NCBI GenBank assembly: GCA_022059125.1
Contig: JAEUWY010000012.1
Coordinates: 2,356,001 to 2,420,000 of the forward strand
From: Corynespora cassiicola
Taxonomy: Eukaryota; Ascomycota; Dothideomycetes; Pleosporales; Corynesporascaceae
Direction: 5' to 3'
DNA length: 64,000 bases
Position numbers and translations under genes: made by a program. A model generated the notes under the pieces. The model saw only the letters and a list, made by a program, of their open reading frames with translations, searched no databases and was not told the DNA's origin. Shown here one piece after another: positions 23,066-34,777 of the stretch. Numbering within the stretch: the first letter of the stretch is position 1; every line of letters begins with the position of its first letter.

Positions 23066-25039
23066 ATGCTCGAGCTACAACTGCCCCAGCCAATGCCGCA
23101 CGCCCTTCCGCGGGACCGCTCCCTCGACTTCTACTCCCCCTCCCGCCCCGTCTCCAAGATGGACGTTGCCCGCCAGATGCAGCTGCCCATGCCCAGAATC
23201 TCAAACGGCCATGAGCTCGACTCATTGCGGGCCGCCCCGAGGCCTCCGCTGACTCCTCCCACCGACATGCCCGGCTCTGCTGTCAGGGTCGTCTCTCTGC
23301 CATCCGACGCAGGTGCTGGCCACGAGTACGGATACCAACTGCCCGCCATCGGCAACTCGAGGACAGCTACAGCCCGCACAAGCCCTACCCCCCAGCCCCA
23401 GAGACAGACCCAACCGCAGCAACAGCAACAGCCACAGCCACAGCCACAGCCACAGCAACAGCAACAGCAACAGCAGCAGGACATGAGCCGCCAGCAGCAG
23501 TGGAAGAAGTCGACCATCTCCCCCAACCTGAGGATCCCCTCCACAATCAGCACCCCTCAGGAAGGCCTCCCACAGCTGGCCGCTGAAGTGAGTGTGCCCC
23601 GATGTGAGCCATGGGTGCTCCAGTACTGACCCGCCCAGGTGACATGCCTCTTCTGGTTCGAAAGCTCGACGACTCTGAAGCAGGTGCTCGATTCGAATTC
23701 GCCACGTTTGCCGGTCCAGCCTCTGACTCCCGACGCCATTCCCACCACCGGATTCAGGAAGTGGGTGGCCACCATTCTGACTACCACCCAGGTGGCCCAG
23801 AATGTGATTTTGCTGGCCCTGCTGTTCATTTACAGGTTGAAGCAGACCAATCCCACGGTCAAGGGCAAGCCAGGCAGCGAGTACAGGCTCCTGACGGTGG
23901 CCCTCATGCTCGGAAACAAGTTTTTGGACGACAATACGTACACGAACAAGACTTGGGCAGAAGTTTCTGGTATTTCGGTTCAGGAAGTGCACATCATGGA
24001 GGTGGAGTTTTTGAGCAACATGAGGTACAGCCTCTTTACCTCGCAGAAGAAGTGGGAGGAATGGCACACGATTCTTGGAAAGTTTGGCACCTATTTCGAC
24101 CGAGCCTCCAAGGTCCCCGCTTCTGGCGCCGTCAGCCCAATCGGTTCCCTCCAGTTACCTCACAACTTCGTTGCCTCGCCCCCAACCACGCAGCAGACGT
24201 CCCCACCGACCACGATGCTGTACTCGCCGTCACACTCGCACTTTTCAAACACGCCGCTCCTGCAGCCCCAGGCCACCTCGACGGCCGTGTCTCCAATTGG
24301 CGCTTTGCCGGAGCTTGGCCCAATTGTTCAACGCAAGCGGAGCACTGACAACAGCTCGGAGCCTCATCCCAAGCGACAGGCCCACGGGTTTGCACCAGGC
24401 CCGTACAGCAATGCTCCGCTCATCCCAACGCTACAAACTCCAGTAAACAGGTCGTTCGAGCCTCCGCAGGCCCTGAACCGCTTGCCGCCCCTGCCCAGTC
24501 TTTCGATCCCAACGCCCCAGCAGAATGCTCCCGCACAAGTAAAGTCTTGGTCGGAATTGCCTCTACCTGGCCCGGGTACCCGATCGATGGCCATGGTGTA
24601 TCCACCCCCGGTGCAGTGGCAGCAGCCTGTGAGCACGCCAACGTCGACGACAGCGCCTCCCTTCCCAGTCCACACGCCGACTGCCGAACGATCCCGCCAG
24701 GTCAGCCCGTACCCCCCTTCGGCCAACTCGTCACCCGTGAGCGCTTCATTTCAACCATCGGCCCAGCGCCAGCTGTCGCCCTCGTACTTCCTCAACCAAC
24801 GACAGTCTCCCTACCGGCCCGTGCGCGGCGTTCACACCCTCCTTGTGCCTCCCCCATCCACGTCGATGCACAACGCCGACCGCAACATTGGCTACGACCA
24901 GATGCAGTATCAGCCCTTGGGACGACCAATGACGGAGCGTCGCGTTGGACCCCTCCCTTACATGGACCACGGCGCCTGGCCCGAGGCAAACCAGTACAAC
25001 CAACTCCCCATTCCTCAGCAACCCGTGTTCCATCGCTGA
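23066..25039 (+). CDS. Pho85-type cyclin (Clg1/Pcl-like), 640 aa
   Basis: Two exons, 23066-23587 and 23639-25039, joined by a 51-bp intron with a TACTGAC branch; phase 0. The first ATG in frame gives MLELQLPQPMPHALPRDR. Residues 1-174 are disordered with a Gln/Pro tract (about 117-138). The cyclin core starts at the junction (VTCLFWFES) and contains FRKWVATILTTTQVAQNVIL, RLLTVALMLGNKFLDDNTY and WAEVSGISVQEVHIMEVEFL, the helices of a Pho80/Pcl cyclin box (about residues 200-320). A Pro/Ser/Thr-rich tail of some 300 residues follows. Such cyclins activate Pho85/Cdk5-type kinases and set substrate choice in nutrient or morphogenesis control. The very long upstream spacer suggests complex regulation. 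The exact subfamily is inferred. Confidence 0.88.
23416..23479 (+). repeat. CAG/CAA (polyglutamine) tract in cyclin exon 1
   Basis: Mixed CAG, CAA and CCA codons encode a Gln/Pro stretch ending in eight or nine consecutive Gln. Synonymous interruption (CAA among CAG) would slow slippage. Confidence 0.85.
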
Positions 25040-27771
25040 ACACACGGCTTGCTTCACTTCATGTACACTCTTAGCCCCGGCCATGCACGCGGCGGCGAAC
25101 CCTTTTTTTTCCTTTTCCTTTTCCCTTTCCTTTTGTCATGTGTTTTGGGCTTATTATTGCTGCGTTCAAGCGTGCATTGCATTGGGTGGTATGTTTTTTT
25201 GTCGCCATGCAGGCTGGTCGACTCATGCACCAGGATTTCTGATTGCATCATACATGGCATTCCCAGGCGTTTGGTAATCTAGGCCCCGGATCCAGTCTCG
25301 GCGGCGGCCTCTGGAGCGGGCGGTTGAGCATATGTACACACTAGAGAGGGTTGGTTGGGCCAAAACGGGCATCTTGTGGGTTTTTGGGGGTGGTAGTCTA
25401 GTTTCATGGGGTCCGGCCAAGAGGGCGTCAGGACCAGGCTTCGGAGAGGCAGCGCGCCCGGAAGCAGCGAATGCTAGCATAATCACATGGACGACGCGTG
25501 CACAAACGTGACCGAGATGGACGCAGCGGAGGACAGCGCACCGGAGGGGGTGGTGGAGGTGGTGGGCGGGCAGGACGAAGTTTGCTGCAAACAGGCGACG
25601 TCAAAAAGCCGCGGGCGTGATTGGCCGGCGGCGGCAGAGGAGCTGCCAGAGGCTGCCAGAGGCCACCGAGGCCAGTCGCAGCTGGCTCGCTTGCACCTGC
25701 CGCGGTTGTGCCGTGACCCGCGGGGGTGCCTTCCTTCGCGGGCACCGAGCGGGCGGACGACGTGGCCAATGAGGGGCGCGCCGGCCTCCGCCCCAAGTCC
25801 CCAAGTCCCCCCAGTCGCTGCGCGTCCGCCGCCGCCTCCTGTCGCTCGCTCTTTTAGCCAGCCCGCCTGAGTCGACGACGAGTCGAGTCGACTATCGATT
25901 CGCACCCGCAGCACGCAGCACGCAGCACGCAGCAGCAGCAGCATCACCGCCTGTTTCTTTCGAGGGAGATGAGCCGACGGCCAACCTGCTGGCTGCCGGC
26001 CGACATGGCCGACATGGCCGACAAAGCGCCTCCCCCACGAGAGCCTCACCGCGCAATCCGGGCCCTTGTTGCTCGCCTCAACAATCACAATGAAACCCCA
26101 TGGCCCGCACCACGGCCTGGACATCACAAATCCCGAGGCCCACCCCGCCGCCATGCGCCTGAGCCTGCCAGCCTGGCCGCCCATGAGAGGCGTGGCGCCG
26201 TGCAAGCTGCAAAAACACGGCCAGCGCCGTGCTGGCCGTGCCTTGGATAGCAACCTGCCCATCCCATCGCCGCCTCTGAAACGCTGAGTGAGGGGATGCG
26301 CTTCCTTGCAAGCCACGCGGTACCTATTGCTCCTCTGTCTCACGACCCCTGATGCCCACACCCCCGTCTGCGCCTACATGGATTTCACGAGAACGGTCGG
26401 GTGCCATGCCAACACCGCCAAAACCTCCCCGTCTCTCCTGATCTAGACGATGCACCCCATCCCGACAGGTCACAGATTCGCGCCTAGGCTGCTGCGTCTA
26501 CCTGGACCCTACCTACCCTACATGCACCTACTTACGACGTCGACATGGATGCAAACGCGTCTCGCTCATCTCATCTCATCTCCGCTGCCGCGAGCAACTG
26601 CGAGGCGCCCCCCCTCACTCATCCCTTGCCATCCCGAAATAACAAAAAACAAAAATAAAGAAAATGACTTGGACCGCCCGCCCGATTCCGTTTGATGTGC
26701 CCGCGGATACTTCCCTTGACGCTTGCCTCTTCCCTCGCACGCTATTTCCGTACCGCGCCCTCCTTCGCTCGCTTTGTCCTTGGGCCGTGGCTTGCGCAAA
26801 CGCAAACGCTTGGCCCCCTTTTGTGGTGGATACGCATGCCAATTCAACACGAATGAGGAACTCGAATGGCGCGGCATCGCCGGATCGGGATCTACATTCC
26901 TCTGGATACCGGCCCATTAAAGGACGAAAAAAAATTCCACCTGGACCCCCAAGACGAGACAATCACCTTTTCAATCTTACTTAGCAAAGCGAACCCGCCG
27001 CTCTTCCACACATCTGGCCAAGCGACATGATAGTGGCCAGGCCATCGCGGGCGTGGTAAGACTGGAACGGGCGGTGCTCGTAACAGCACCGCTCCAAGAT
27101 TTCCCCATCGAGCCCGCATGGCGCTATGACTTTCTAGTGGGAAGTGTTCGGTACCTGGGCATCTACCAACGCTCCTATCATGCCCGTGTTCCTTTCGTTC
27201 CCATAGGAGGAGGCGGGAGTTCGGACTGCGAAGCCCATGGGAACCGACGTTGGCGTTGCTGGTGCGCTAGCTTGTCTTGGTGCTCACGAATGATCCACCC
27301 ATTACATGCCGCGCGGAATGGGACTAATGGGAAGCTGACCAGTAGCTGCGGGCACTTGTTCTCTTTCCTGGTTGTGTCTCTGTTTTTTTCCTGTCCACGG
27401 ATCGTCCATGCGATTTTCGGTCTTCGTCATGGCTTTCTTGCTTTTCGGTTTTGATTGTCAATTGGGGGACGACTTGACGCGTATCGGTTCCCTCTCCCAG
27501 GCCAATCATCCCCAACGGCCCCAAACAGGTTCTTGTGAGCGCCTTGGTTGTGTTCAACGAGACGTCACTTGTCCATTCAACGTGCACGAGGTACTACACC
27601 CGGCAACTCGTCAGTATCAAAGGCCCCCCGTACTACTAATTGCAGCTTCCATGTGTATATGCTTGCTAGGAGATCGCCCAGGCAGCTGCACAGCCCCGCT
27701 GATGATGAGCTTATGATCCCGCCCTGGCAGGACTGCCGCCTTGAACTTGATCACCTACCTTTTTGCTATCG
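25040..27771. other. Intergenic, 2.7 kb, no gene seen
   Basis: The left part is the cyclin 3' region (T-rich run near 25107-25135). A GC-rich centre (25.4-26.4 kb) has long low-complexity frames on both strands and a GCA/GCACGCA repeat at 25908-25943. The right part is mixed and should contain the HET-gene promoter. No domain-bearing frame was found. Confidence 0.45.
25908..25943. repeat. GCACGCA / GCA tandem repeat
   Basis: Three GCACGCA units followed by GCA triplets, non-coding as far as I can tell. Confidence 0.75.
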
Positions 27772-29955
27772 ATGGCGTCCGGTTTGTGCGACGTCTGCGC
27801 ATCCATCGATATTCGTTCGATATTCAAGCCTCATGTAGACGACAGTGGAAATCTCAGGCTCAAGTACCACCAACGCATACTCGGCCCTGTCAAATCTCTA
27901 CTAGCGAAGCAAAATTCCTGCGCGCTTTGTCGCCTCGTCGTTGGAACCATTGGCTCCACTCGTGACATTACTGAAGGCTTAGATGATACAATCCATCTGA
28001 TCCGAGGTCGTCTAGCCTGCGATGGCACAGCGACAACCTTCAGGCTAAAAACCTGTCAGACGGGATCGGCGAGTTATACTTTCAACCCTATCCAACTTCT
28101 TGCGGAAGATGCTACTGCCATCGGCTTGCGCAGATTATTCCACGGCCGAGTGTTGACAACTGACCGCGCCGATGTTTCTCTGGCGAGAGAATGGCTTCGC
28201 CGCTGTGAAAGTGAACATGGAAGCCTTTGCTCCACCACCGGTGCTATTTCGTACCCTTTACATTCGGAGACGTTGTTTGTCGATGTCCAAGATTACTGTC
28301 TTGTGTCAGCGCCGAAACACCCGAGGTATATCGCCTTGAGTTATTGTTGGCCTACGATCCGGATGTTTGCTGCTCGCAAAGATAATGTTAAGGGGCTGCA
28401 GAATCCGCACTCCCTGAAAACAATAATGTCCGAGTTACCGTCCTCGATTCAGGATGCCATAGAGTGCACACGAGAACTTGGTGAAAGATACCTTTGGGTG
28501 GATGCACTCTGTATCGTACAGGACAGTCACAGACGCACGTTACACCAAATCAGCCAAATGGGCAATATTTATTCATCTGCTGCCATGACGATCGTCGCTG
28601 CTCCTTGCCAGGACAACGATCCAGATAGAGCAATCGGTCTGCCAGGATTCCGTCGTGGAACCAGAACCACTAAACAGATCATCGAAACAGTCCAGGATCT
28701 TCGATTGACACCTGTTCTCTCTAAGCTGGGGATTTTGTTGAGCCGTTCTCGATGGCACACGCGAGCGTGGACTATGCAAGAGCAGCACCTTTCCAGACGT
28801 GTCCTATACTTTACGGATGAGCAAATGTACTTTACATGCTCGTGCAGCACGTTTTGCGAAGATTGTATGGTGGAGGGTGCAAGCATAGGCACGAAGATTG
28901 AGAAAGATAGCAATATCTGGAACCCTGCGAGAGACGACGACGAAAGTTCCCGGAAATATAGCGCATGCACTTCCCGGGAACCATACAAAAGTGTTCGCGA
29001 AGCTGTCTCAGCATACATGAAGTTCGCATCTGACTACGCTGTAAGAAGCCTAAGCGTTCAGTCCGACATCTTGCGAGCTGTTGATGGGATTCTCAAGGTC
29101 TTGGGAGAATCCATGAACACATCATTCTGCTTCGGTATGCCATCCTCTTACCTCGCCCTGACCCTCCCCTTGTGCAATTTTCGCGGCCAGCAAAGGTCAG
29201 TTTTCCTTGACGACCGATCTGGCCGCCGCCCAACGCGCATTCCCAGCTGGACTTGGGCTGCCTGGTCTCAGACCGTCTTTTACCGCGTTCTTTGGCACAC
29301 CATTACGGTCGAATCCTCTTGGTTTCTCATCGATGACGAAGGCAATGCGATTCCAGTACCCCAATTTCAGCCGGAAAAAAACTTTGAGAAACCATCACTC
29401 GCAGTTCACGAGTTTCAACCAAGCTGTGATTACCCAACCTGGCTAAAGCAGGGCCTCGAAGATGCAGCGCGGAGGAGACTTGAAGCGCAAGATTTCGCAT
29501 ACGCCAAGTACATCGCGTGCTGTACCGCGATATCGAAGTTCAAAGTCCTCAATTCTGAGAAGGTGCATCTCCCCTTTAATAAGAGACATATCTCCTTTCA
29601 GAAGATAGATGTCTGCCGTGGCGATCGTATAGTTGGAGGTTGCTATTTAGATCGGGATACGCCGCTGAGTCCGAACATCAAAGAAGTGGAGCTCATGTAT
29701 ATTTCTCGTCTGTGGGAGTCTGATAAAGCGAAGACGGTACCGAAGAAGTGGGAGAATCGAACAGTATCGGTCTTGCTGGTCGAAAGGGTCGATCGGAGTA
29801 GTGAAGAGGGGGCATGTGGGACGGGAGAGTGTGTGAGTGGTGCGGATGGATGGGAAAGTGGCGAGGTGGTGGTTCGGAAGATGGGTGCTGGGCATGTGTA
29901 CACGGAAGCATTCTTCGAGGACGCAACGGGCCCGATATTTGTGAGATTGGCTTGA
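27772..29955 (+). CDS. HET-domain protein, 727 aa
   Basis: A single uninterrupted frame; ATG 27772 (MASGLCDVCASIDI) is the first methionine. A short N-terminal zone with paired cysteines (LCDVC, CALCRLV) precedes the heterokaryon incompatibility domain, about residues 186-345: YIALSYCWP, then LPSSIQDAIECTRELGERYL, WVDALCIVQD, QMGNIYSSAAMTIVAA and SRWHTRAWTMQE, in the usual order. The C-terminal 350 residues have no repeats that I can recognise. HET domains take part in non-self recognition and programmed cell death in filamentous fungi; the partner is unknown here. It is intronless, while many other genes in the window have introns. It is followed by a long AT-rich stretch, as is common for variable accessory genes. 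Confidence 0.92.
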   Translation: MASGLCDVCASIDIRSIFKPHVDDSGNLRLKYHQRILGPVKSLLAKQNSCALCRLVVGTIGSTRDITEGLDDTIHLIRGRLACDGTATTFRLKTCQTGSASYTFNPIQLLAEDATAIGLRRLFHGRVLTTDRADVSLAREWLRRCESEHGSLCSTTGAISYPLHSETLFVDVQDYCLVSAPKHPRYIALSYCWPTIRMFAARKDNVKGLQNPHSLKTIMSELPSSIQDAIECTRELGERYLWVDALCIVQDSHRRTLHQISQMGNIYSSAAMTIVAAPCQDNDPDRAIGLPGFRRGTRTTKQIIETVQDLRLTPVLSKLGILLSRSRWHTRAWTMQEQHLSRRVLYFTDEQMYFTCSCSTFCEDCMVEGASIGTKIEKDSNIWNPARDDDESSRKYSACTSREPYKSVREAVSAYMKFASDYAVRSLSVQSDILRAVDGILKVLGESMNTSFCFGMPSSYLALTLPLCNFRGQQRSVFLDDRSGRRPTRIPSWTWAAWSQTVFYRVLWHTITVESSWFLIDDEGNAIPVPQFQPEKNFEKPSLAVHEFQPSCDYPTWLKQGLEDAARRRLEAQDFAYAKYIACCTAISKFKVLNSEKVHLPFNKRHISFQKIDVCRGDRIVGGCYLDRDTPLSPNIKEVELMYISRLWESDKAKTVPKKWENRTVSVLLVERVDRSSEEGACGTGECVSGADGWESGEVVVRKMGAGHVYTEAFFEDATGPIFVRLA

Positions 29956-32211
29956 GGTTTGGTGGATGGGAAAGAGGGTGATTATGTTTATGAGCTTTTC
30001 TTTCCGAAGACGAGATACCCTGGAGCTTTGCTTTACATTTCTTCTCATGACTGAACGTCATGTACGAGGAAATCAACTGATAATACTTTCTTGATCTTGG
30101 AGCAGTCACCACAATGCCTCTGCTTGATACATTGTTGTGCCAAGCATATCCTTGATCTCAACGACGATACGATAGTGATCAGATTCTCGAACACAGCACG
30201 GGAATCTTGTTGAGCTTCTTCAAGGAGAAAAGTATAGGGAGGGTAGAAATATCTCTTTCGAAAACAACACTTTCATCATCTCAACGCACACCCTGCCTCT
30301 ACACGCACTCTCCCTCACTAATCTACCAACAGACTATCCCTTAACAGTGAATAACAACCAGCCTTTCCAAAGTACGCAACTTCGATAGCCGGCACGTCCC
30401 TGCCGGACAGACCTCCAGTGGCGTGTACCGCGCCGTCCGTTTGCGCGTCTTGACGGTGAATGACATGTCGCTGCTGCTTGTTCCTGTTGGCTACCTAATG
30501 CGTGATGGATGGCACTAGGCTAGCCTGACGTGGGGACTCGGAGGCTGAGAAAGGAGCGGGGAGGGAGTGTCGTGTGTTTGAGGTTTGCGTTTCGCGGGTT
30601 GCAGACCATCTGCTCGTGGTTTTGTCTTGGTGTTTAGGACTGTTGGCTTAGAGTTGTTGGTCAGATGCTTAAGGCAAGGTGTTTCTTGTGTACTTTTGCA
30701 TTTAGATGGTCCAGGTGGACGTGGATAACTTCTGGTTTTGGTGACTGGGGGTTATATGCAGTGTACAGGAGCTGGGTTTTCTGATTGTAGTTTTACCGTG
30801 TGTTCTATTGAAGCTTATTGGGATGCAGGCCGCTTTTATAAGGGTCCTTAACGCTTTCTGTGGAAAGACGTGTTTTCATTGGCGTTTTCTAACAATGTGG
30901 AAAGTGAGGAGAGCGTCGAAATATTTAACTTGATTTCAAAATATTAGGGGATGAGTAGAATGTAGAAGCGCAAGTAATCACAAAAAACACACAAAGTATT
31001 GATGCCCCTCAAACGAACCCAAGAGAGTTCAGTAGCGTAACAATTATACCGGGGGCGAAGACATGGAACAGTAATACGAGAATAAGTCTGGATTAAGCCG
31101 TTCAATTGATTACATTCAATGGTTGAATAAAGAAAGAAGCTTGACCTGGGACCGTTTTTCTCATGTTTAATATGCAAAAGTGAGGATCGTAGTTTTCTTA
31201 TCAGTCCTTTTAAGAAAAGTATAGACGCAACTAACATGCCCATAAATTAATTTAACATTTGTTAGCACATTTGTGGATTTAGTCATGCAGTCTTTTAAGT
31301 TTTTTTGCCCGTTTTTCCCTATATTATTCAGCTCAAGAGGGGTGACACATATTTTATGGCAATATAGTTTTCTATAGTTCATTAATCATGATTCAGTATC
31401 ACGAGCTCTTATTCACTAATGAGCCACTAGGCCACAATAGCATAAATGACCCCTCTCGTTCCATGCATAGAACCATGTATCTAGCATAAAGTTATATAGA
31501 TTTGTGTAACTATTGAGAGCTTTATGTTTATGTTTATCAACAACTACGGCAGCCAAGTACTCCTAAGCTAATAGTAAAGGACAGTAAAGATCTACACTCT
31601 GACCAGTTACCTGTAAGACTATATTCGCATTGCCAAAAACACGACTGGTTGTAGGAAGCTAGATTTCTGACGGAGCATAAACACTGACATCTTTCGACGA
31701 TAGAAGCTGGTAAATATTATGAGATCTAGTCAATATATGTACACCTTCATCTCATGGCTTACGCCCTATTCATCACTTCGAAAATCGAAATGTCAACCAG
31801 TGGTGCAACCTGAAAACGTTTTCCTATCTGCAGGGATCTAGTGATGTAAAAATAATACTCCACACACTCTCCACGCGGAGTACCCCAGACTGGAAAGGGC
31901 CGACGGTAGAACCTCGGGCGCTACAGGGGATGCGGATGAGGCGCTGGCAGGTTTGAGGATGTCATGTATGCTGGGCAACCGCCTGACCGGAAAATGGCGC
32001 AGACTTTACTCATGCCACGCCGCGAGGATATACGCAAAGGGTGAAGATCAAGCGGAGATAACTCGAAGCGTTTCTGGGGATATCAACGATCAACAACCCC
32101 GGCATATTCAAGTATAAATAGGGCCTCAGCTCCACATGAATCGACGCCCAAACCAAGGGCCCGCGGCATATTCTCCAGCACTGAGCTGAGCGCTTGGTAT
32201 CTCAGACAACC
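29956..32211. other. Intergenic with AT-rich island (about 30.9-31.9 kb)
   Basis: No supported gene. Composition falls to high AT between about 30900 and 31860 and contains many TA steps and short broken frames (for example 30944-31382 minus), which may be a decayed mobile element, though no transposase or reverse transcriptase motif is visible. The final 350 bp hold the sugar transporter promoter. Confidence 0.45.
31875..32120 (+). promoter_or_regulatory. Sugar transporter promoter: CreA-type sites and TATA box
   Basis: Matches to the carbon catabolite repressor CreA consensus SYGGRG occur at 31875-31880 (GCGGAG), 31883-31888 (CCCCAG, reverse strand) and 32052-32057 (GCGGAG). TATAAATA at 32113-32120 lies about 92 bp before the ATG. 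The first two sites are three bases apart, and paired CreA sites are the form usually found to be active. Repression by glucose is therefore inferred. Confidence 0.5.
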
Positions 32212-33928
32212 ATGTTCGACCGATCGCAAACCAAATCGCGAAGCCACGCTGCCGTGGGCGAAGACCTTGCCCGCGTGCTACCGGACGACAATACGCCGTG
32301 GTACAGAAAGGGGCATCTGGTCCTACTCAACTACTACGTCCTCTGTATGATCCTCCTCGCCGCCGCGAACGGATACGATGGCTCCATGATGAATGGTCTC
32401 CAATCGCTACCCCAATGGGATGAATTCATGGATAGGCCCAGGTCGACTTGGCTTGGCTTCATCAACTCACTTCAGCCCCTATCATCAATCCTCGCCTATC
32501 CAGCCTCCGCATACTTTGCCAACCGCTGGGGCCGCAAGAAGGGCCTTCTCGTTGGTTACTTCTTCCTATTCCTTGGCGCCCTCTTGCAGACCTTCACGCC
32601 CAACGCCAAAGGCTGGATTGTAGGCAGGTTCTTCCTGGGCCAGCCCAGCGCGTGGTGGGGGAATCTGGCTCCCTTGCTCATCACCGAAGTCTCCTTCCCG
32701 ACCCAGAGAGGCCTCAACACGTCGCTCTACAACTGCGGCTGGTACATTGGTAAGATGCGCCTACAGGAACCTTTTCTTTCCCGTCTCAACGTATTGACCC
32801 ACATCGACAGGTTCGCTGCTCGCAGCATGGGCAACCTTTGGAACGCGCAACTACACCAGCTCCTGGGCATGGCGCATCCCGTCGCTCCTCCAGATCGCGA
32901 TCCCCCTCGTGTCCCTGCCAGGCGTGCTCCTCATCCCTGAGTCGCCGCGCTACCTGATAGCCAAAGGGCAGGCGCAGAAAGCGCGTGAGACACTGACGCG
33001 CTTCCACGCCGGCGGCGATGCCAACTCGCTGCTCGTAGACTTTGAGATGGAAGAGATCCAGCGTGCCATCGAGGCCGACCGCGCTGCCCAGTCCGGCACT
33101 TCGTGGCTCGACCTTTTCAAGGGGCGCGGGAATAAGCATCGCGCCTGGATTTCCATCACGCTGGGTGTGTTTGCGCAGTGGAATGGTGTCAATGTCGTCT
33201 CGTACTATCTGTCGCTGGTGCTGAGCACGGCGGGCATCTCCAGCGTTCGCGACCAGACGCTCATCAACGGCTGCATGCAGATCTGGAACCTCTTCTGGGC
33301 GTCCGGTGCGGCGCTTTCTGTTGACCGGCTGGGCCGTCGTCCTCTGTTCTTGACTAGCTGCATCGGCATGTTTGTTAGCTTTGCCATTGTTACGGGACTG
33401 TCTGGTGGATTTGACAATACAGGAAACAAGTCGACGGGTCTGGCGGTTATACCCTTCCTGTTCCTATACTACGGGTTTTACGATATAGCCTTGTAAGTTT
33501 GGCCGATTTCTAGTGCAGTCCATCACGATGGATACGGCTGTTTCCGTTGTCCTTGGAAATTTGCTAATGGGCATCCCAGCACACCGCTCATCGTCTCGTA
33601 CCCGGCCGAGATTTGGCCTTATCATCTTCGTGCTAGGGGTCTCGCTTTGACCTTTTTCTCCACCTACCTTGGCATCTTTTTCAATACCTTCGTGAGTCCG
33701 ATTGCTCTGAGCAGCATTGGATGGAGGTATTACATCATCTTCGTGATCATCGTTCTCTTTGGCATTGTTATGGTCTGGTTCACGTACCCCGAGACAAAGG
33801 GCCACACGCTGGAGGAAATGAATGTGGTGTTTGACGGCGAGGCTGCGGCATTGGGCGCAGGGCAGGCTCTCAAGATCGGAGATGGAGACAAGGACGTAAC
33901 CACTACCCACATTGAGGATTCGGTCTAA
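32212..33928 (+). CDS. MFS sugar transporter, 522 aa
   Basis: Exons 32212-32749, 32811-33492 and 33580-33928 (523 codons). About twelve membrane segments and the hexose-transporter signatures are visible: RWGRKKGLLVGY after the second helices, PESPRYLIAKGQ before the central loop, DRLGRRPLFL in the second half and PAEIWPYHLRARG plus PETKGHTLEEM at the end. It belongs to the fungal sugar/lactose permease group of the major facilitator superfamily; the substrate cannot be read from sequence. Expected location: plasma membrane. Intron 1 falls in YIG|S and intron 2 in AL|F, both with good GTAAG sites. CreA-type sites upstream point to glucose repression. It converges on a sugar-oxidoreductase-like gene 850 bp away. 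Confidence 0.9.
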
Positions 33929-34777
33929 GATGATGTTACTTGGCTGGGCGTCTGCTGGGCAATGTGGTAGGTCATGAGGAAGGTCGATTCTGGGCAATGA
34001 TTTGTACGCTAGCATACGCAATACCCGCGAGAGCGTGGTGGAGCATCTGGGGGAGAATCATTAAACCCGCTAGCCACGGGATCTTGAAGTTCAAAACATC
34101 CGAGCAGCTTGACCAATACAGGAAAGGTTTTTTTGTAGAGTGGGGCCGCTTATCGAAACCGAGACCGAACCCGAAAGGGAAAGGATAGAAGACTGCAAGG
34201 CGTGATCAGTTGGAAAGTATGGAGAGCAATGCGGACGAAAGCGCTTGAACAACGAATGTAATAGGTGAAGAGCGCTTACCGGATTTGAAGCAGCCACGAC
34301 ATGACCACCCGTCATGAGTCATTAGCACTTGGAGCATCTGATCTGGCGTTGGAATCGATTGGGCCGGTACCGGAACGGAATGTACCTGGTGTTCCGGAAA
34401 CGTCCCACGAGTTGCCATGGCGGTTGCTTCAAAGTAGGTGTTCCGTACCATGCAAATCGACCGTGTGCATGGACAATTTCGAGTTGGCCATGCACGAGAA
34501 AACAGGGAAGCTGTGCACACTAACCAGCAAAAGACAACCCTGTGTTCCAATCGGCCCTGATAGACCCACCAAGTGGCTTGCGCCTAGGTGGCGTTATGAA
34601 CCAACGTGGCTCAGCTGAAATTGTTTGCATATACGATAGTTCGCCGAATTCTTGGCCATACAAAAAATGCTGTAACTTTGCAGAGATGGCACTATGCAAT
34701 TGTGCACTGGCTGTCGAAGTGTATTCTCAGTCAGATAGAGTGCAAATGGCGGGGATTCGCTACGAAAACAGCTAGCC
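33929..34777. other. Convergent intergenic region
   Basis: About 850 bp between the 3' ends of the transporter and the oxidoreductase. No supported gene or terminator motif. Confidence 0.45.

Noticed and set aside
25483..26361. Minus-strand frame of 292 codons
   Set aside because: Composition-driven, spans a simple repeat, no recognisable motif.
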